Shown: positions 27,599-37,874, counted from the first letter of the stretch. The stretch is 64,000 nucleotides of DNA from SZUA-36 sp963727635 (GCA_963727635.1 CAVSHP010000015.1:186001-250000), one strand, 5' to 3'. Made by a program: numbers and translations. The notes: generated by a model not told the origin, from the sequence alone.

Positions 27599-28750
27599 TT
27601 AGCGTAATGGCGGTTGCTGAATCAGCGTCGCGTAGGTGTCAAAAACCTCCGCATTGCGCTGGACGTGGAATTCGACCCTGCTGCCCGGCTGACGCTGGGC
27701 GATCATCAGCAACAACGCCCTGGCGTCATCCACCTCGACCCCGTCGACGCTCAGCAGGATATCACCCGGCCGGATACCGGCGCTCCAGGCCGGGCCGTTG
27801 GGCGTGACGTCCCGTACCTGCACGCCACGCCGCACGGCGCTGCCGTCGTTTTGTAACGACAACGGCAGGTCACTGAACAGGGCGCCGATCGAGCCGCGTC
27901 TGACACTGCCGTTTTCAACAATTTGTTGCATGACATCCTTGGCCATTGCGATGGGAATCGCAAAGCCGATATTCTGCGCGCCCTGCATCTGGTCCAGATT
28001 GCGGGTATTGATGCCGATGACTTCGCCGCGGTAATTGATCAGCGCGCCGCCGCTGTTGCCGGCATTGATGGCGGCATCGGTCTGGATAAAGTCTTCGTAG
28101 AGGACCGACCTCAGGTCATTGCGCCCGGTTGCGCTGATGATGCCCATGGTGACCGTATGGCTCAATCCGAATGCATTGCCGATGGCCAGTACCACGTCGC
28201 CGACCCGCACTTTGGCGATCTTCCGCCAAAGGCGCCGCCGGCAGGCCGTTGAGATCGATTTTGAGCACTGCCAGGTCGGTTTCCGGATCACTGCCAACGA
28301 CCTGGGCGGTCGCGAAGCGGCCGTCCCACAGACCCACGCTGATATTTTGCACCTGGCTGATCACATGATTGTTGGTCAGGATATAGCCATCTTCGCTGAC
28401 CAGCACACCCGAACCCATATCCTGACGTGAGCGGGACACGTAGGGGCTGCCGAGCAGACTGCTGCAAGCGCGGGCTGACCTGTTGCAATTCAACCGTCCT
28501 GGTGTAGATGCTGACAACCGAAGGCGCGGTGCGGTCAACGGCGTCGGCATAAGATACCGGTGCTACGTGCCCGCTCGATATTGCAGCTTCCGGCTTGCGG
28601 GCGAAGATCGTTCGCCGATACTTGGCCACAAGTACAAAATGACAAATGCCAGCGCCAGGCCTGCGACAACTGAATCGCAACAGAAAACCAGCAACTGATT
28701 GCTGCCGTTGTTTTTTTGTGTCTTGGAGTGTGGTGTCTGGCTCGATTCAT
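27599..28750 (-). CDS. DegS/HtrA-type periplasmic serine protease with PDZ domain, several frameshifts
   Basis: Joined frames give an N-terminal membrane anchor (LVFCCDSVVAGLALAF near 28680), SYADAVDRTAPSVVSIYTRTVE, QDMGSGVLVSEDGYILTNNHVIS (His), SDPETDLAVLKI (Asp), LAIGNAFGLSHTVTMGIISATGR, INAGNSGGALIN (Ser) and one C-terminal PDZ domain (VTPNGPAWSAGIRPGDILLSVDGVEV). A single PDZ plus an N-terminal anchor matches DegS, the site-1 protease of the sigmaE response. The catalytic triad is complete. Frame changes are needed near 28228, 28440-28480 and 28650-28680. The breaks look like sequencing indels, since every segment is well conserved. The start (28750 or 28759) is uncertain. Confidence 0.85.
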
Positions 28751-29015
28751 GCAGGTCATTTTTCCGTCAATTCGATGTTCAACATCGATTTTCCAGCAAA
28801 TCCGGTGTGTAACATTGCAATTCTATCGGCAAATCGTTTGTCTCGCATGGTTCGATTCGGTAAAATGACCGATTGGTTCAGGTGAGGGACGGGATGATTG
28901 CAGCGCATGTCACAAACACCCTGTTGTTCAACGCTGATTTAAGCACAATAAATATGAATTTTTCTGATGCTGAGTAAAAGTCCTTGCATGGGGCATTTTT
29001 CTGCTGGAGAACTTA

Positions 29016-29616
29016 ATGTCATCTGATGACGTGAACAAGGGACGGCGCCGGTTTTTGGTCGCCACCACTTCTGTTGTGGGTGGTGTTGGTGTTGGTTTGG
29101 CTGCCGTGCCATTTATCCAATCATGGATGCCAAGTGCCAGGGCGCAGGCCATCGGTGCACCGGTTGAAGTCAATCTTGGGCAAACTGAAAGAGGGCCAGT
29201 TGCTCAAGGTGCAGTGGCGTGGCCAGACGATCGGTGTTTTGCACCGTACGCCGGCAATGATTGACGATCTTCAAAAGAATGATGACAGCGCTTGGTTGAT
29301 CCTGAATCAGTGCAATGCCGATCAGCCGACTTATATCCATGGTGAACCACGTGCCCTGAAACCCGAATTCCTGGTGATCAATATGCACTGCACGCACCTG
29401 GGTTGCATTCCGCAAATGATTCCAGAGGTTGGCCCCCAGCCGTTTGACGAGAACTGGAACGGCGGCTTTTACTGCCCTTGTCACAAATCCAGGTTTGATT
29501 TGTCCGGCCGTGTTTTCAAGGGTGTGCCGGCGCCGACCAATTTGCGTATCCCGCCCTACAGTTTTCTGGACGATAACACCCTGATCATCGGTGTCAGCCC
29601 GAAGGGAGCAGTGTAA
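29016..29616 (+). CDS. petA: Ubiquinol-cytochrome c reductase, Rieske iron-sulfur subunit, one frameshift
   Basis: It starts at an ATG after CTGGAG. A Tat-type signal/anchor (RRRFLVATTSVVGGVGVGLAAVPF) leads to GAPVEVNLG. A slip near 29170-29185 moves to the frame with LKEGQLLKVQWRG, MHCTHLGC and YCPCHKSRFDLSGRVFKG, the two Rieske cluster loops. The whole protein is about 200 residues. It carries electrons from ubiquinol to cytochrome c1 in the bc1 complex. The stop overlaps the petB start by one base. Confidence 0.93.
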
Positions 29617-30868
29617 TGGCTAAATTTGCAAGCAGAATTTCCAAGAGGCCAGCGCAGTTGTTGAACTGGTTTGATGACCGTCTGCCGGTGAGCAGTTTCT
29701 GGAATACTGTCATGACGGGCTATTATGGCCCCCAAGAATTTCAATTTCTGGTACTACATGGGTTCACTGGCCCTGCTGGTGCTGGTGCATCCAGATTTTT
29801 TCCGGTATTTTGCTGGCGATGCACTACAAACCATCGGCCGCCGAGGCTTTTGCTTCGGTTGAATACATCATGCGTGATGTGGACTGGGGTTGGTTGATTC
29901 GTTACATGCATACAACCGGCGCTTCGTTCTTTTTTATTCTTATATATCTGCACATGTTCCGTAGCCTGCTGTACGGTTCTCACAAGGCGCCGCGCGAGTT
30001 GTTATGGGTTTTTGGCATGTTTATTTACGTCGCGCTGATGGCGGAGGCATTCCTCGGTTATATCCTGCCATGGGGACAAATGTCTTACTGGGGCGCACAG
30101 GTCATCATCAACCTGTTTGGCGCGATTCCAAAAATCGGTGAACCGTTGACGCAATGGATACGCGGCGATTATTTCATATCCGATGCGACCCTGAACCGGT
30201 TTTTTGCATTGCACGTGATCGCCGTGCCACTGGCCATTATTGGGCCTGGTGTTGTTGCACCTGGTGGCATTGCGTGAGAACGGTTCCAATAACCCCGACG
30301 GTATTGAAATCAAGAAGAACAAAGGACGCTGACGGAAACCCGCTGGATGGAATTCCGTTCCACCCGTATTACACGGTAAAGGATATCTTTGGTGTTGGCA
30401 TGTTCCTGATCCTGTTCTGCTTTCATCCTATTTATGTGGCCGGAGGTCAGCGGGATGTTCCTTGAACCGGATAATTTCATACCGGCCGATCCGCTGGTGA
30501 CACCGATACACATCAAGCCGGTTTGGTATTTCACACCGTTCTACGCGATTTTGAAGGCCGTTCCGGATAAATTGATGGGTGTAGTAATGATGGGTGCGTC
30601 GGTTGCTAGTTCTGTTCTTCCTGCCCTGGCTCGACCGCTCACCGGTCAAGTCCATCCGTTACAAGGGGCATCTGGTATAAAGTGCTGTTGACATTGTTCA
30701 CCATCGCATTTGTGCGTCTGGGCCTGCTTGGGCATGGCCGAAGGAACACCCGCACAGACCTGGGAGATGAGGGTCTGGACACTGGTTTACTTCATGTTTT
30801 TTGTCCTGCTGTTTTTCATGAGTCCACGTGGCAAGACAAAACCGGAACCGGATCGGGTGACTCACTGA
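29616..30868 (+). CDS. petB: Cytochrome b of the bc1 complex, multiple frameshifts
   Basis: Segments of cytochrome b occur in order across frames: LLNWFDDRLPVSSFWNTVM, then NFNFWYYMGSLALLVLV, LAMHYKPSAAEAFASVEYIMRDVDWGWLIRYMHTTGAS (haem-ligand region), LYGSHKAPRELLWVFGM, FLGYILPWGQMSYWGAQVI, GDYFISDATLNRFFALHVIAVPLAI, NNPDGIEIKKN, HPYYTVKDIFGVGMFLILF, FIPADPLVTPIHIKPVWYF and a C-terminal MSPRGKTKPEPDRVTH before TGA at 30866-30868. At least five indels are required (near 29728, 29790, 30245, 30285, 30325, 30450, 30620). The gene is normally single-copy and needed for respiration, so errors in the sequence are far more likely than decay. Confidence 0.92.
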
Positions 30869-31621
30869 TGAAGAAACTAACCATAATCCTGTTGTATTGC
30901 TGCGTTGCTGCTGCCATTGCTCAGTTTCAAGGTTTCAGCATCCGGTGAAGCAGGCGTAGAGCATTCGGGCGCCAATATCAATGATACCGCTTCATTGCAG
31001 CGTGGCGCCAAGTGGTATGTAAATTACTGTCATGGGTTGTCATTCCCTGAAGTATATGCGTTATAACCGTATGGCCGCAAGACCTGGACTTGAGTGAAGA
31101 CATGGTCATGCAAAACCTGGTTTTTTCAAATGCGAAATTCGCTGAAACCATGGATATTGCGATGGATTGCCTGAGCAGGCGAAAGCCTGGTTTGGCAAAG
31201 CCCCGCCCGATCTTTCCCTGATCGGCCGCTCACGCGGAGCCGATTGGCTGTATTCTTATCTGCTGGGTTTTTACAAGGATGAAAATGGCGAATGGAATAA
31301 CACCATGCTTGCCAAATGTTTCCATGCCCCACGTTTTGTGGCCATTGCAGGGTATCCAGACCCCGATTTACCGGCAGGAAACCAGTGAAGGTGGATTTAC
31401 CCACGAGGTCATTGACCACTTTGAACTGACCACCCCCGGCATCCAGTCCCCAGAAGAGTATCAAGAAACGGCTCGTGACATCGCGGCATTTCTTGAATAT
31501 GTGGGTGAACCCGCCAAAGCTGAAACGCAAGGGTGTTGGTGTATGGGTGATATTGTTCCTGGTGTTGTTTACCTTCATTGCCTATCTGCTAAAAGCAGAA
31601 TACTGGCGTGATGTTCATTAA
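30868..31621 (+). CDS. petC: Cytochrome c1 of the bc1 complex, multiple frameshifts
   Basis: The start ATG at 30868 overlaps the petB stop (TGATG). A signal peptide (KKLTIILLYCCVAAAIA) is followed, across frames, by SLQRGAKWYVNYC, then MGCHSLKYMRYNRMA, completing the CxxCH haem site, then LPEQAKAWFGKAPPDLSLIGRSRGADWLYSYLLGFYKD, MPHVLWPLQGIQ, EYQETARDIAAFLEYVGEPAK and a C-terminal membrane anchor ending EYWRDVH at the TAA (31619-31621). Frame slips fall near 30925, 31030, 31065, 31165, 31310, 31350 and 31525. It is the periplasmic electron acceptor from the Rieske protein. Confidence 0.92.
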
Positions 31622-31670
31622 TTTACTCAAGGTACAGCAATGTCCGACAATCAAGCCAACAGGAGAAATT

Positions 31671-32313
31671 ATGGTGACAGCAGCAATCAAAGGTCGTTCT
31701 ACCATGGCGCTATACTCATCCGACCGTAGCATTCATTGTCACCGGGTACGGTTCGTACTGGCAGAAAAGGGTATCAATGTTGACATTATCAATGTCAGTG
31801 GTGATGAATCGGCTGCCGCGGATCTGGCGGAATTGAACCCGTATAACGAGACTCCGACCCTGGTGGACAGGGACCTGTTATTACACAATGCCAGTGTGAT
31901 CAACGATTATCTTGACGAGCGCTACCCGCATCCGCCATTGATGCCGGTCGACCCGGTCTCACGCGCCCGTCTGCGTCTGATCCATCACCGCGTCATCCGT
32001 GACTGGTATCCGTTGGCGGAAGAAATCGAAACCGCCTCCGGCGACCAAGGCAGAAAAAGCCCGTCAGCATCTGAAAGAAAGCATCGTTGCAGCCAACGAT
32101 CTGTTCAAGCAGTCTGATTTTATGCTCAGTGACGAATTGAGCCTGGTCGATTGCACATTGGCACCGTTGTTCTGGCGTTTGCCGGTCTATGGAATCGACC
32201 TGGGCAAACCAGGCTCCTCGGTCCAGGGCTATATTCAGCGTCTGATCTCACGCCGGTCTTTCAAACTCAGTCTGACACGCGCCGAACGTGAAATGGTCCT
32301 GAATGCAGCCTGA
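31671..32313 (+). CDS. sspA: Stringent starvation protein A (GST fold), one frameshift
   Basis: It starts at the ATG after CAGGAG. Residues include MALYSSDRSIHCHRVRFVLAEKGI (thioredoxin-like GST N-domain), AELNPYNETPTLVDRDLLLHNASVINDYLDERYPHPPLMP, then after a slip near 32030-32045 the helical domain LKESIVAANDLFKQSDFMLSDELSLVDCTLAPLFWRLP. Whole length is about 213 residues, as expected. SspA binds RNA polymerase and affects stationary-phase and acid-stress transcription. The petABC-sspA-sspB order is typical for the class. Confidence 0.92.
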
Positions 32314-32342
32314 GTGATGCGTGTTGATGGTGAGATGTTTTG

Positions 32343-32741
32343 ATGAGTTCTGCTCCACAGGGCATGACCTCCAACAGGCCATACCTGCTACGTGCCTTGT
32401 ATGCATGGATAACCGATAACGGTCTGACCCCGCACGTACTCGTTGACGCCGCCTACGAGGGTGTTGATGTGCCCGATCATGCAATACAGCAGGGCAAGGT
32501 GGTTTTAAATATTGCCGGCGGCGCGACAGAGCATTTGCAACTGGAGAACGAGACCATCTATTTCAAAGCCCGGTTTTCCGGCCAGCCGTATAAGATCACG
32601 GTGCCGATGGCCGCTGTAATTGCCATTTATGCCCGGGAAAACGGACAGGGCATGATGTTCGCGCAGGATGACACCCCACCCCCGCCCGTAGATAGTCCGG
32701 ATGATCCGCCATCCCGTTCACATTTGAAAGTCGTCAAGTAA
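32343..32741 (+). CDS. sspB: ClpXP protease specificity-enhancing factor SspB
   Basis: About 132 residues: RPYLLRALYAWITDNGLTPHVLVDA, VVLNIAGGATEHLQLENETIYFKARFSGQP and VPMAAVIAIYARENGQGMMF match SspB, followed by a Pro/Asp-rich linker and the C-terminal LKVVK, the ClpX-binding tail. It tethers ssrA-tagged proteins to ClpXP. The ATG at 32343 follows GGTGAG; an in-frame TTG lies one codon upstream and another ATG at 32364. It is downstream of sspA. Confidence 0.93.
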   Translation: MSSAPQGMTSNRPYLLRALYAWITDNGLTPHVLVDAAYEGVDVPDHAIQQGKVVLNIAGGATEHLQLENETIYFKARFSGQPYKITVPMAAVIAIYARENGQGMMFAQDDTPPPPVDSPDDPPSRSHLKVVK

Positions 32742-32795
32742 TACCGGTATCTGAATCGTTCAGGGATTTCCTTTTACCGTTCGAACAACAATGAC

Positions 32796-33125
32796 CTACC
32801 TGGTTTTCAGGTTTTCAATCAAGCGGCCTTCTTCGAGTTCCAGGGTAACACTGAGTGATGCAGGGAAGCCGATTGTCACCATGCCTCTTCTGCGCCTGGC
32901 CCCGTTGATGGCGAATTCAAAACCGTAATTGACCTGGATGCGCGAGGCAGAATGACCCCGGTTCCAGATGATGGAACTGAGTGAAACGGTGTCATCCAGC
33001 AGTTGTAATTCATGGTTGCTGCAGACTTCGCCGGCGGCCATTCGGGCTTTTTGCCGGCCCTGCATCAACTGCCACCAGGTAACCACGCTGGCCGCCACAA
33101 GCAAAAACATGATCAGTTCAATCAT
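32796..33125 (-). CDS. DUF3301 family small membrane protein
   Basis: 109 residues: one N-terminal helix (LIMFLLVAASVVTWWQL), then a basic stretch and CSNHELQLLDDTVSLSSI, followed by NYGFEFAINGARRRRGMVTI. The pattern C...(V/L)QLLDDTV...YxFEF...RRRG is that of DUF3301. The family has no known function. The gene overlaps the upstream Smr gene by 4 bases (ATGA), so the two are probably translated together. Confidence 0.78.
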   Translation of the reverse strand: MIELIMFLLVAASVVTWWQLMQGRQKARMAAGEVCSNHELQLLDDTVSLSSIIWNRGHSASRIQVNYGFEFAINGARRRRGMVTIGFPASLSVTLELEEGRLIENLKTR

Positions 33126-33664
33126 GACGATTTCAACAATACGTCCACAGCGCCGCTGCCGCCGTCTGAAGGTTTACAGCTCGTGTATGCCCGAACCCTG
33201 GGGTGATCACGCAGTACCTCACGCGTCATTTGTTTTAACTTCGGTCCATTTTCCGAACGCAAACCCTTGCCATGGATGATTCTTACCGTTTCCAGCGATG
33301 TGGAACTTGCTTGTGCAATAAATTCAAGCAGAACCGAGCGGGCGGTTACCAAAGTCATACTGTGCAGGTCCAGCTCTGCCCCGATCCTGAAACGACCCCG
33401 TTTCAATTTTTGCATGGTCCTGTTTTGAATGCCGTTCTTGCGGTGTGATGAACCATCTTCCGCCGTCACGTGGGCGGGGTCATCCCTTGATGCCAGGAGC
33501 ACCGGGTCGGATTTGTCCGATAATCTATGCGCTTCATGGTCTGGAATCGGTTTGCGGGGTGGCTTTGAATCCGTTGTTGGCCTGGCCTTCAGTGGCACAA
33601 CACCGGCCATTTCATGCCGGAATAACGGGTCATCCAAATACGGGTGTTTAGTTTTTTTAACCAC
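33122..33664 (-). CDS. Smr domain protein (SmrA-like)
   Basis: 180 residues. The N-terminal half is a variable, charged linker (DDPLFRHEMAGVVPL). The C-terminal Smr domain shows LDLHSMTLVTARSVLLEFIAQA, VRIIHGKGLRSENG and VRAYTSCKPSDGGSGAVDVLL. LDLHS replaces the more usual LDLHG; HGKG is intact. Stand-alone Smr proteins are DNA/RNA endonuclease-like; the precise role is unknown. It is divergent from surE. Confidence 0.88.
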   Translation of the reverse strand: MVKKTKHPYLDDPLFRHEMAGVVPLKARPTTDSKPPRKPIPDHEAHRLSDKSDPVLLASRDDPAHVTAEDGSSHRKNGIQNRTMQKLKRGRFRIGAELDLHSMTLVTARSVLLEFIAQASSTSLETVRIIHGKGLRSENGPKLKQMTREVLRDHPRVRAYTSCKPSDGGSGAVDVLLKSS

Positions 33665-33807
33665 GTTACCTTCATTTCTGCGTTTCGGAAGCCGACTTAA
33701 GTCCGTACAATATCATTCGGAAAGCTGTTAATGTTTGACTGATATCAACAAGCATACGTGCGGATCGCAGGTATGATTTTCAACAAGGACCGGAATATAC
33801 ATCCCCA

Positions 33808-34590
33808 ATGGATTTTCTGATAAGCAATGATGATGGCATTGAAGCCATCGGCATCCGTGTCCTGGCGGACAGCATGCGCCCTTTGGGTGATGTAACGATT
33901 GTCGCCCCGGAAAAAAATTGCAGTGGCGCAAGCAATTCGCTGACACTGGATGCGCCGATCCGGATCAAGGAAATCGAGACCGGCGTGTTCCGGGTTTCCG
34001 GCACCCCGACGGATTGTGTCCACGTTGCATTGACCGGCCTGTTGGCCGAGGATCCCGATATCGTGGTGTCAGGCATCAATGCGGGTGCCAACCTGGGTGA
34101 TGACGTCATCTATTCCGGTACGGTCGCGGCAGCGATGGAAGGCCGGTTTCTAGGTTATCCGGCATTGGCTATTTCACTGGTGTTTGGCGAAGATATACAC
34201 CATTATTTCGATACTGCGGCGGAGGCTGCCGTGCGTCTGGTCAAACAGCTGCAGCGTGATCCCCTGCCGGCAGATACCATACTCAATGTCAATGTGCCGG
34301 ATTGCCCCTGGTCGGAAATCAGGGGGTTTGAGGTGACGCGCCTCGGTCACCGCCACCGTGCGGAACCGGTCGTCAAGACGGTGGACCCCCGCGGGCGCGA
34401 TATGTACTGGATCGGACCTGCGGGCGCCGAACAGGATGCCGGTCCGGGAACCGATTTTGACGCTATCAGGCGAAAATATATCTCGGTCACACCGATCCAT
34501 GTTGACCTGACGCGCTACCAGGCGCTGAACCAGGTAGCCGGCTGGATGTCTGCGATCACCACCGGCACGGAGCAGGAAACGGACGCTTAA
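33808..34590 (+). CDS. surE: 5'/3'-nucleotidase SurE
   Basis: 260 residues: LISNDDGIEAIGIRVLAD holds the metal-binding Asp pair, PEKNCSGASNSLTLD the Ser/Asn, FRVSGTPTDCVHVAL and VSGINAGANLGDDVIYSGTVAAAMEGRFLG are canonical. It dephosphorylates nucleoside monophosphates and exopolyphosphate. The gene is followed by pcm with a 1-base overlap (TAATG), the usual surE-pcm pair linked to stationary-phase survival and rpoS. Confidence 0.95.
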   Translation: MDFLISNDDGIEAIGIRVLADSMRPLGDVTIVAPEKNCSGASNSLTLDAPIRIKEIETGVFRVSGTPTDCVHVALTGLLAEDPDIVVSGINAGANLGDDVIYSGTVAAAMEGRFLGYPALAISLVFGEDIHHYFDTAAEAAVRLVKQLQRDPLPADTILNVNVPDCPWSEIRGFEVTRLGHRHRAEPVVKTVDPRGRDMYWIGPAGAEQDAGPGTDFDAIRRKYISVTPIHVDLTRYQALNQVAGWMSAITTGTEQETDA

Positions 34591-35267
34591 TGATTCACAA
34601 ACGTAAGCTTCACAGCGAAAACCGTGGTATTGGCATGACCTCCCAGGGCACGCGCGACCGTCTCGTAGAGACATTGCGGCAGGAGGGTATCAAGGATGAG
34701 CGGGTATTGAAGGCCATCACCCAGGTTCCGCGCCACAAGTTTGTCGACGAGGCGCTTTCCAGCCGGGCTTACGAAAACACGGCTTTGCCGATTGGGCAAA
34801 GCCAGACGATCTCGCAGCCATGGATCGTGGCGCGGATGACGGAAGCGATTCTGGACGGTGGCGAACTGGAAAAAGTCCTTGAAGTGGGAACCGGTTCCGG
34901 CTACCAGGCGGCGATTTTGTCACACCTGGTGCCAACGGTGTTCACGGTTGAACGAATTGAAGAATTGCTGAAGCTCGCACGCCGGCGTTTCCATAACCTG
35001 CGTCTTAACAATATTTATGTCCGCTATGCCGATGGACATCTGGGCTGGCCCAGCCAGGCGCCTTTTGATGGCATCATGGTGACCGCCGTGGCAAAAAGCA
35101 TCCCCCAGGAATTGCTGAAACAGCTACGTATTGGCGGACTGTTGGTGTTGCCGGTTGAGCGAAATGGGCAACAGCGCCTGATTACCGCGCGGCGTACGGA
35201 AGACGGCTTTGAAGAAACGGATCTCGGTGGGGTGGTATTTGTGCCGCTGCTCAGCGGTCTGGCTTAA
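34590..35267 (+). CDS. pcm: Protein-L-isoaspartate O-methyltransferase
   Basis: 225 residues: VPRHKFVDEALSSRAYENTALPIGQSQTISQPWIVARMTE and VLEVGTGSGYQAAILSHLV (SAM motif I) are PIMT signatures; VERIEELLKLARRR and FDGIMVTAVAKSIPQELL follow. It repairs isoaspartyl residues using SAM. The ATG at 34590 overlaps the surE stop; a second possible start is at 34635. It is part of the surE-pcm-yqaA-nlpD-rpoS block. Confidence 0.94.
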   Translation: MIHKRKLHSENRGIGMTSQGTRDRLVETLRQEGIKDERVLKAITQVPRHKFVDEALSSRAYENTALPIGQSQTISQPWIVARMTEAILDGGELEKVLEVGTGSGYQAAILSHLVPTVFTVERIEELLKLARRRFHNLRLNNIYVRYADGHLGWPSQAPFDGIMVTAVAKSIPQELLKQLRIGGLLVLPVERNGQQRLITARRTEDGFEETDLGGVVFVPLLSGLA

Positions 35268-35285
35268 CCAGGACACACCCTATCT

Positions 35286-35866
35286 ATGTTTTTGAAACTG
35301 TACGATCGTGTCATCTCCTGGTCTGCGCATCGCCGGGCTCCTGCTATCCTTGCGACCCTGAGTTTTGCAGAATCAAGTTTTTTTCCCGTGCCGCCGGATG
35401 TCATGTTGATACCCATGTGCCTCGCCAGGCCGGCAAAAGGCTGGGCGTATGCCGCATTGTGTACCCTGTTCTCCGTCCTCGGTGGCATGGCAGGCTACCT
35501 GATAGGCAAACTGGCGTTTGCATGGATAGAGCCATGGTTGATGGCGTCCAGTTATGCTGGTATTTTTACAAGTGCCGTCGCCGCCTTTGAAACCTGGGGT
35601 TTCTGGTACATACTGCTGGCGGGTTTTACCCCGATTCCGTACAAGGTATTTACCATCAGCGCAGGTGTCGTCGGCATGCCGGTCCTGGCCTTTGTCTGGG
35701 GTCCGTGGTTGGCAGGGGCGGGCGGTTTTTCCTGGTCGCTGCGTTGATTCGGATGGGTGGTGAAAACCTGGCGGCCCGTATGCGCAAGTATATCGATCTG
35801 ATCGGCTGGGTGATGATCGCACTGGCGTTGGTTATATTTGTCATCATGAAAGTAAATTCACAATGA
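35286..35866 (+). CDS. YqaA-like SNARE/DedA-family membrane protein, one frameshift
   Basis: The first frame gives LATLSFAESSFFPVPPDVMLIPMCLARP, GGMAGYLIGKLAF and LAGFTPIPYKVFTISAGVVGM, all YqaA/VTT-domain signatures. After a slip near 35695-35715 the next frame supplies GRGGRFFLVAALIRMGGENLAARMRKYIDLIGWVMIALALVIF and stops at 35864-35866. The joined length of about 193 residues is usual for YqaA. It is an inner-membrane protein of unknown transport or lipid-scrambling role. The stop overlaps the nlpD start by 4 bases. Confidence 0.86.
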
Positions 35867-36737
35867 GTACCGGTAATGATCCATTTCGGGACAGCCGCAT
35901 TTATGCGCAGGCCATTGTTCTGCTGCTAATCCTTAACGTGCTGGTGTTGCCGGGCTGCAATCGCCAATACCGGCCGCCGCAGGTTTTACCTGATTCGCAG
36001 TCTGGCATCGTCAAACGGCAGTTGAACGCCGATGGATACCTACTACGTCAGGTCAGGGGATACGCTTTATGCAATCGCATTCGGCTATGGCCTGGATGCG
36101 ATGGATGTGGCCAGGATAAATGGTATCTCCAGTCCCTATACCATTTACCCCGGGCAAAAATTACAGCTGATGGCGCCGTCGTCCGGCGGTTCGCAGAGCG
36201 CCGCTGGTTCTTCCGGTGTACAGATAAAGGCGCTGAAAACACCAGCGCCGGCGACCACCAGGGCGGTTGAAACACCAAAACCTTCAGGCAATGAAAAAAC
36301 CGAGGCGGCAAAAACACCCCCGGCGGTAGCTGCGAAACCTTCCGTTGCAAGCAGTAGCGCAGATCCAACCAGTTGGAAATGGCCCACCAGACGGACGCGT
36401 GATCAGGGGCTTTATCGCGGATGACCCGGCGCGAAACGGCCTGGATATCGCGGGCAAGGAAGGCCAGCCGATCACCGCGTCATCTGCAGGCCAGGTTGTT
36501 TACAGCGGCAACGGCCTGATCGGATATGGTGAATTGATTATCGTCAAGCACAGTGAAAAAATGCTCAGCGCCTATGCCCATAACAGGGTCCGACTGGTCA
36601 AGGAAGGCGACCAGGTATGGGCTGGTCAGAAAATTGCAGAGATGGGCCGAAACAGCAGCGATGAGCAACTCCTGCATTTTGAAATTCGCCAGCTTGGCAA
36701 GCCCGTAAACCCCATGAACTATCTACCCAGCAGATAG
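35863..36737 (+). CDS. nlpD: NlpD-like lipoprotein (LysM plus M23 domain), two frameshifts
   Basis: The N-terminus is a lipoprotein signal (LILNVLVLPGC). After a slip near 36025-36035 a LysM domain follows (TYYVRSGDTLYAIAFGYGLD, INGISSPYTIYPGQKLQL), then a Ala/Thr/Pro linker. A second slip near 36385-36395 leads to the M23-like domain (NGLDIAGKEGQPITASSAGQVVYSGNGLIGYGELIIVKH, LLHFEIRQLGKPVNPMNYLP). The domain is expected to be a catalytically inactive LytM type: HxxxD and HxH ligands are partly lost. NlpD activates amidase AmiC in septal peptidoglycan splitting. Position before rpoS is classic, and the rpoS promoter may lie inside it. Confidence 0.9.
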
Positions 36738-36932
36738 ATTACCAACCTTTTTCTCTTCAATTGGTATTTTCAATATCAGTTAACATTCCCATTCCGGATT
36801 GTGACATTTGCCGGGTATTGTGATAATTTCATGTGCCCGCTTCATCGGAATAGCTTTATTATGACGGGATTGAGTGGGGTAACTGCGGGGTTGGTTCAAC
36901 ATGTGTAATACGTATATGCCGGGACGGGGGGC

Positions 36933-37874
36933 ATGAAAAAAGAGAGTTTGGATGAAGGAAATATCGCGGATAACAGCGGCAGGACTGTAAAGAAAGAGCT
37001 TAAGTTCGACCAATCAGTAAATGCCAGCGCCAAAAACAAAAAACTGCATTATGGCGATGTTACACGCATATACCTGAGTGAAATCGGCCGGGCCAGGCTA
37101 CTGACCGCAGAAGAGGAGCAGACCCTTGCTCGTGCTGCGCGTTCCGGTTGCCTGCCCAGTCGCCAGCGCATGATTGAATGCAACCTGCGTCTGGTGGTCA
37201 AGGTGGCCCGTTCTTATATCAACAGGGGCCTGCCTTTACTGGATCTCATCGAAGAAGGCAATCTTGGGCTGATACGTGCGGTGGAGAAATTCGATCCCGA
37301 CAAGGGGTTCCGGTTTTCCACCTATGCGACCTGGTGGATACGGCAATCGGTCGAGCGTTCCATCATGAACCAGTGTCGTACGGTCCGTTTGCCCATCCAC
37401 GTAATTCGAGAACTCACCAATTACCTGCGTGCCACCCGTGAAATGGAGCAGGAAATGGGCCGCCGTCCGGGGGTGGATGAGGTAGCCAACAAGCTCGATA
37501 AAACCAGTCATGCCTTGTATGCCCTTTTCGGGTTTAATGAGCCATCGACCGTCACTGATAATTCATCGAGCAATGGCACTACAATTCTCGAATCCATTGC
37601 CGACGAACAAAGCCGCAACCCAGAGAACGAATATGCCGAAAAGGCCGCCGGTGAGTTACTCGGACATTGGCTGAATCTGTTGCCAACACAACAACGTATC
37701 GTGGTCGAACACCGTTTTGGCCTGCACGGCCAGGGTCGCCGGACGCTTGAAGAAGTTGGTGAACTGCTTGGTGTCACAAGGGAAAGGGTGCGTCAGGTGC
37801 AACTCGCTGCATTGACAAGATTGCGGGAAATTTCGAAGCGCGAAGGTGTTATGGAAACGCCCTTTATAGAGTGA
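36933..37874 (+). CDS. rpoS: RNA polymerase sigma factor RpoS
   Basis: 313 residues, uninterrupted. Region 1.2 (TRIYLSEIGRARLLTAEEE), region 2 (MIECNLRLVVKVARSYINRGLPLLDLIEEGNLGLIRAVEKFDPDKGFRFSTYATWWIRQSVERSI), region 3 (VRLPIHVIRELTNYLRATREMEQE) and region 4 with the -35-recognising helix (TLEEVGELLGVTRERVRQVQ) are all present. It is the stationary-phase/general stress sigma factor. The 195-base spacer after nlpD may hold its leader. The last 11 bases overlap the convergent Mth938-like gene. Confidence 0.94.
   Translation: MKKESLDEGNIADNSGRTVKKELKFDQSVNASAKNKKLHYGDVTRIYLSEIGRARLLTAEEEQTLARAARSGCLPSRQRMIECNLRLVVKVARSYINRGLPLLDLIEEGNLGLIRAVEKFDPDKGFRFSTYATWWIRQSVERSIMNQCRTVRLPIHVIRELTNYLRATREMEQEMGRRPGVDEVANKLDKTSHALYALFGFNEPSTVTDNSSSNGTTILESIADEQSRNPENEYAEKAAGELLGHWLNLLPTQQRIVVEHRFGLHGQGRRTLEEVGELLGVTRERVRQVQLAALTRLREISKREGVMETPFIE

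Noticed and set aside
29016..31621. petABC as genuine pseudogenes
   Set aside because: Residue conservation is intact across all broken frames, haem and Fe-S ligands are present, and other essential genes show the same one-base slips.
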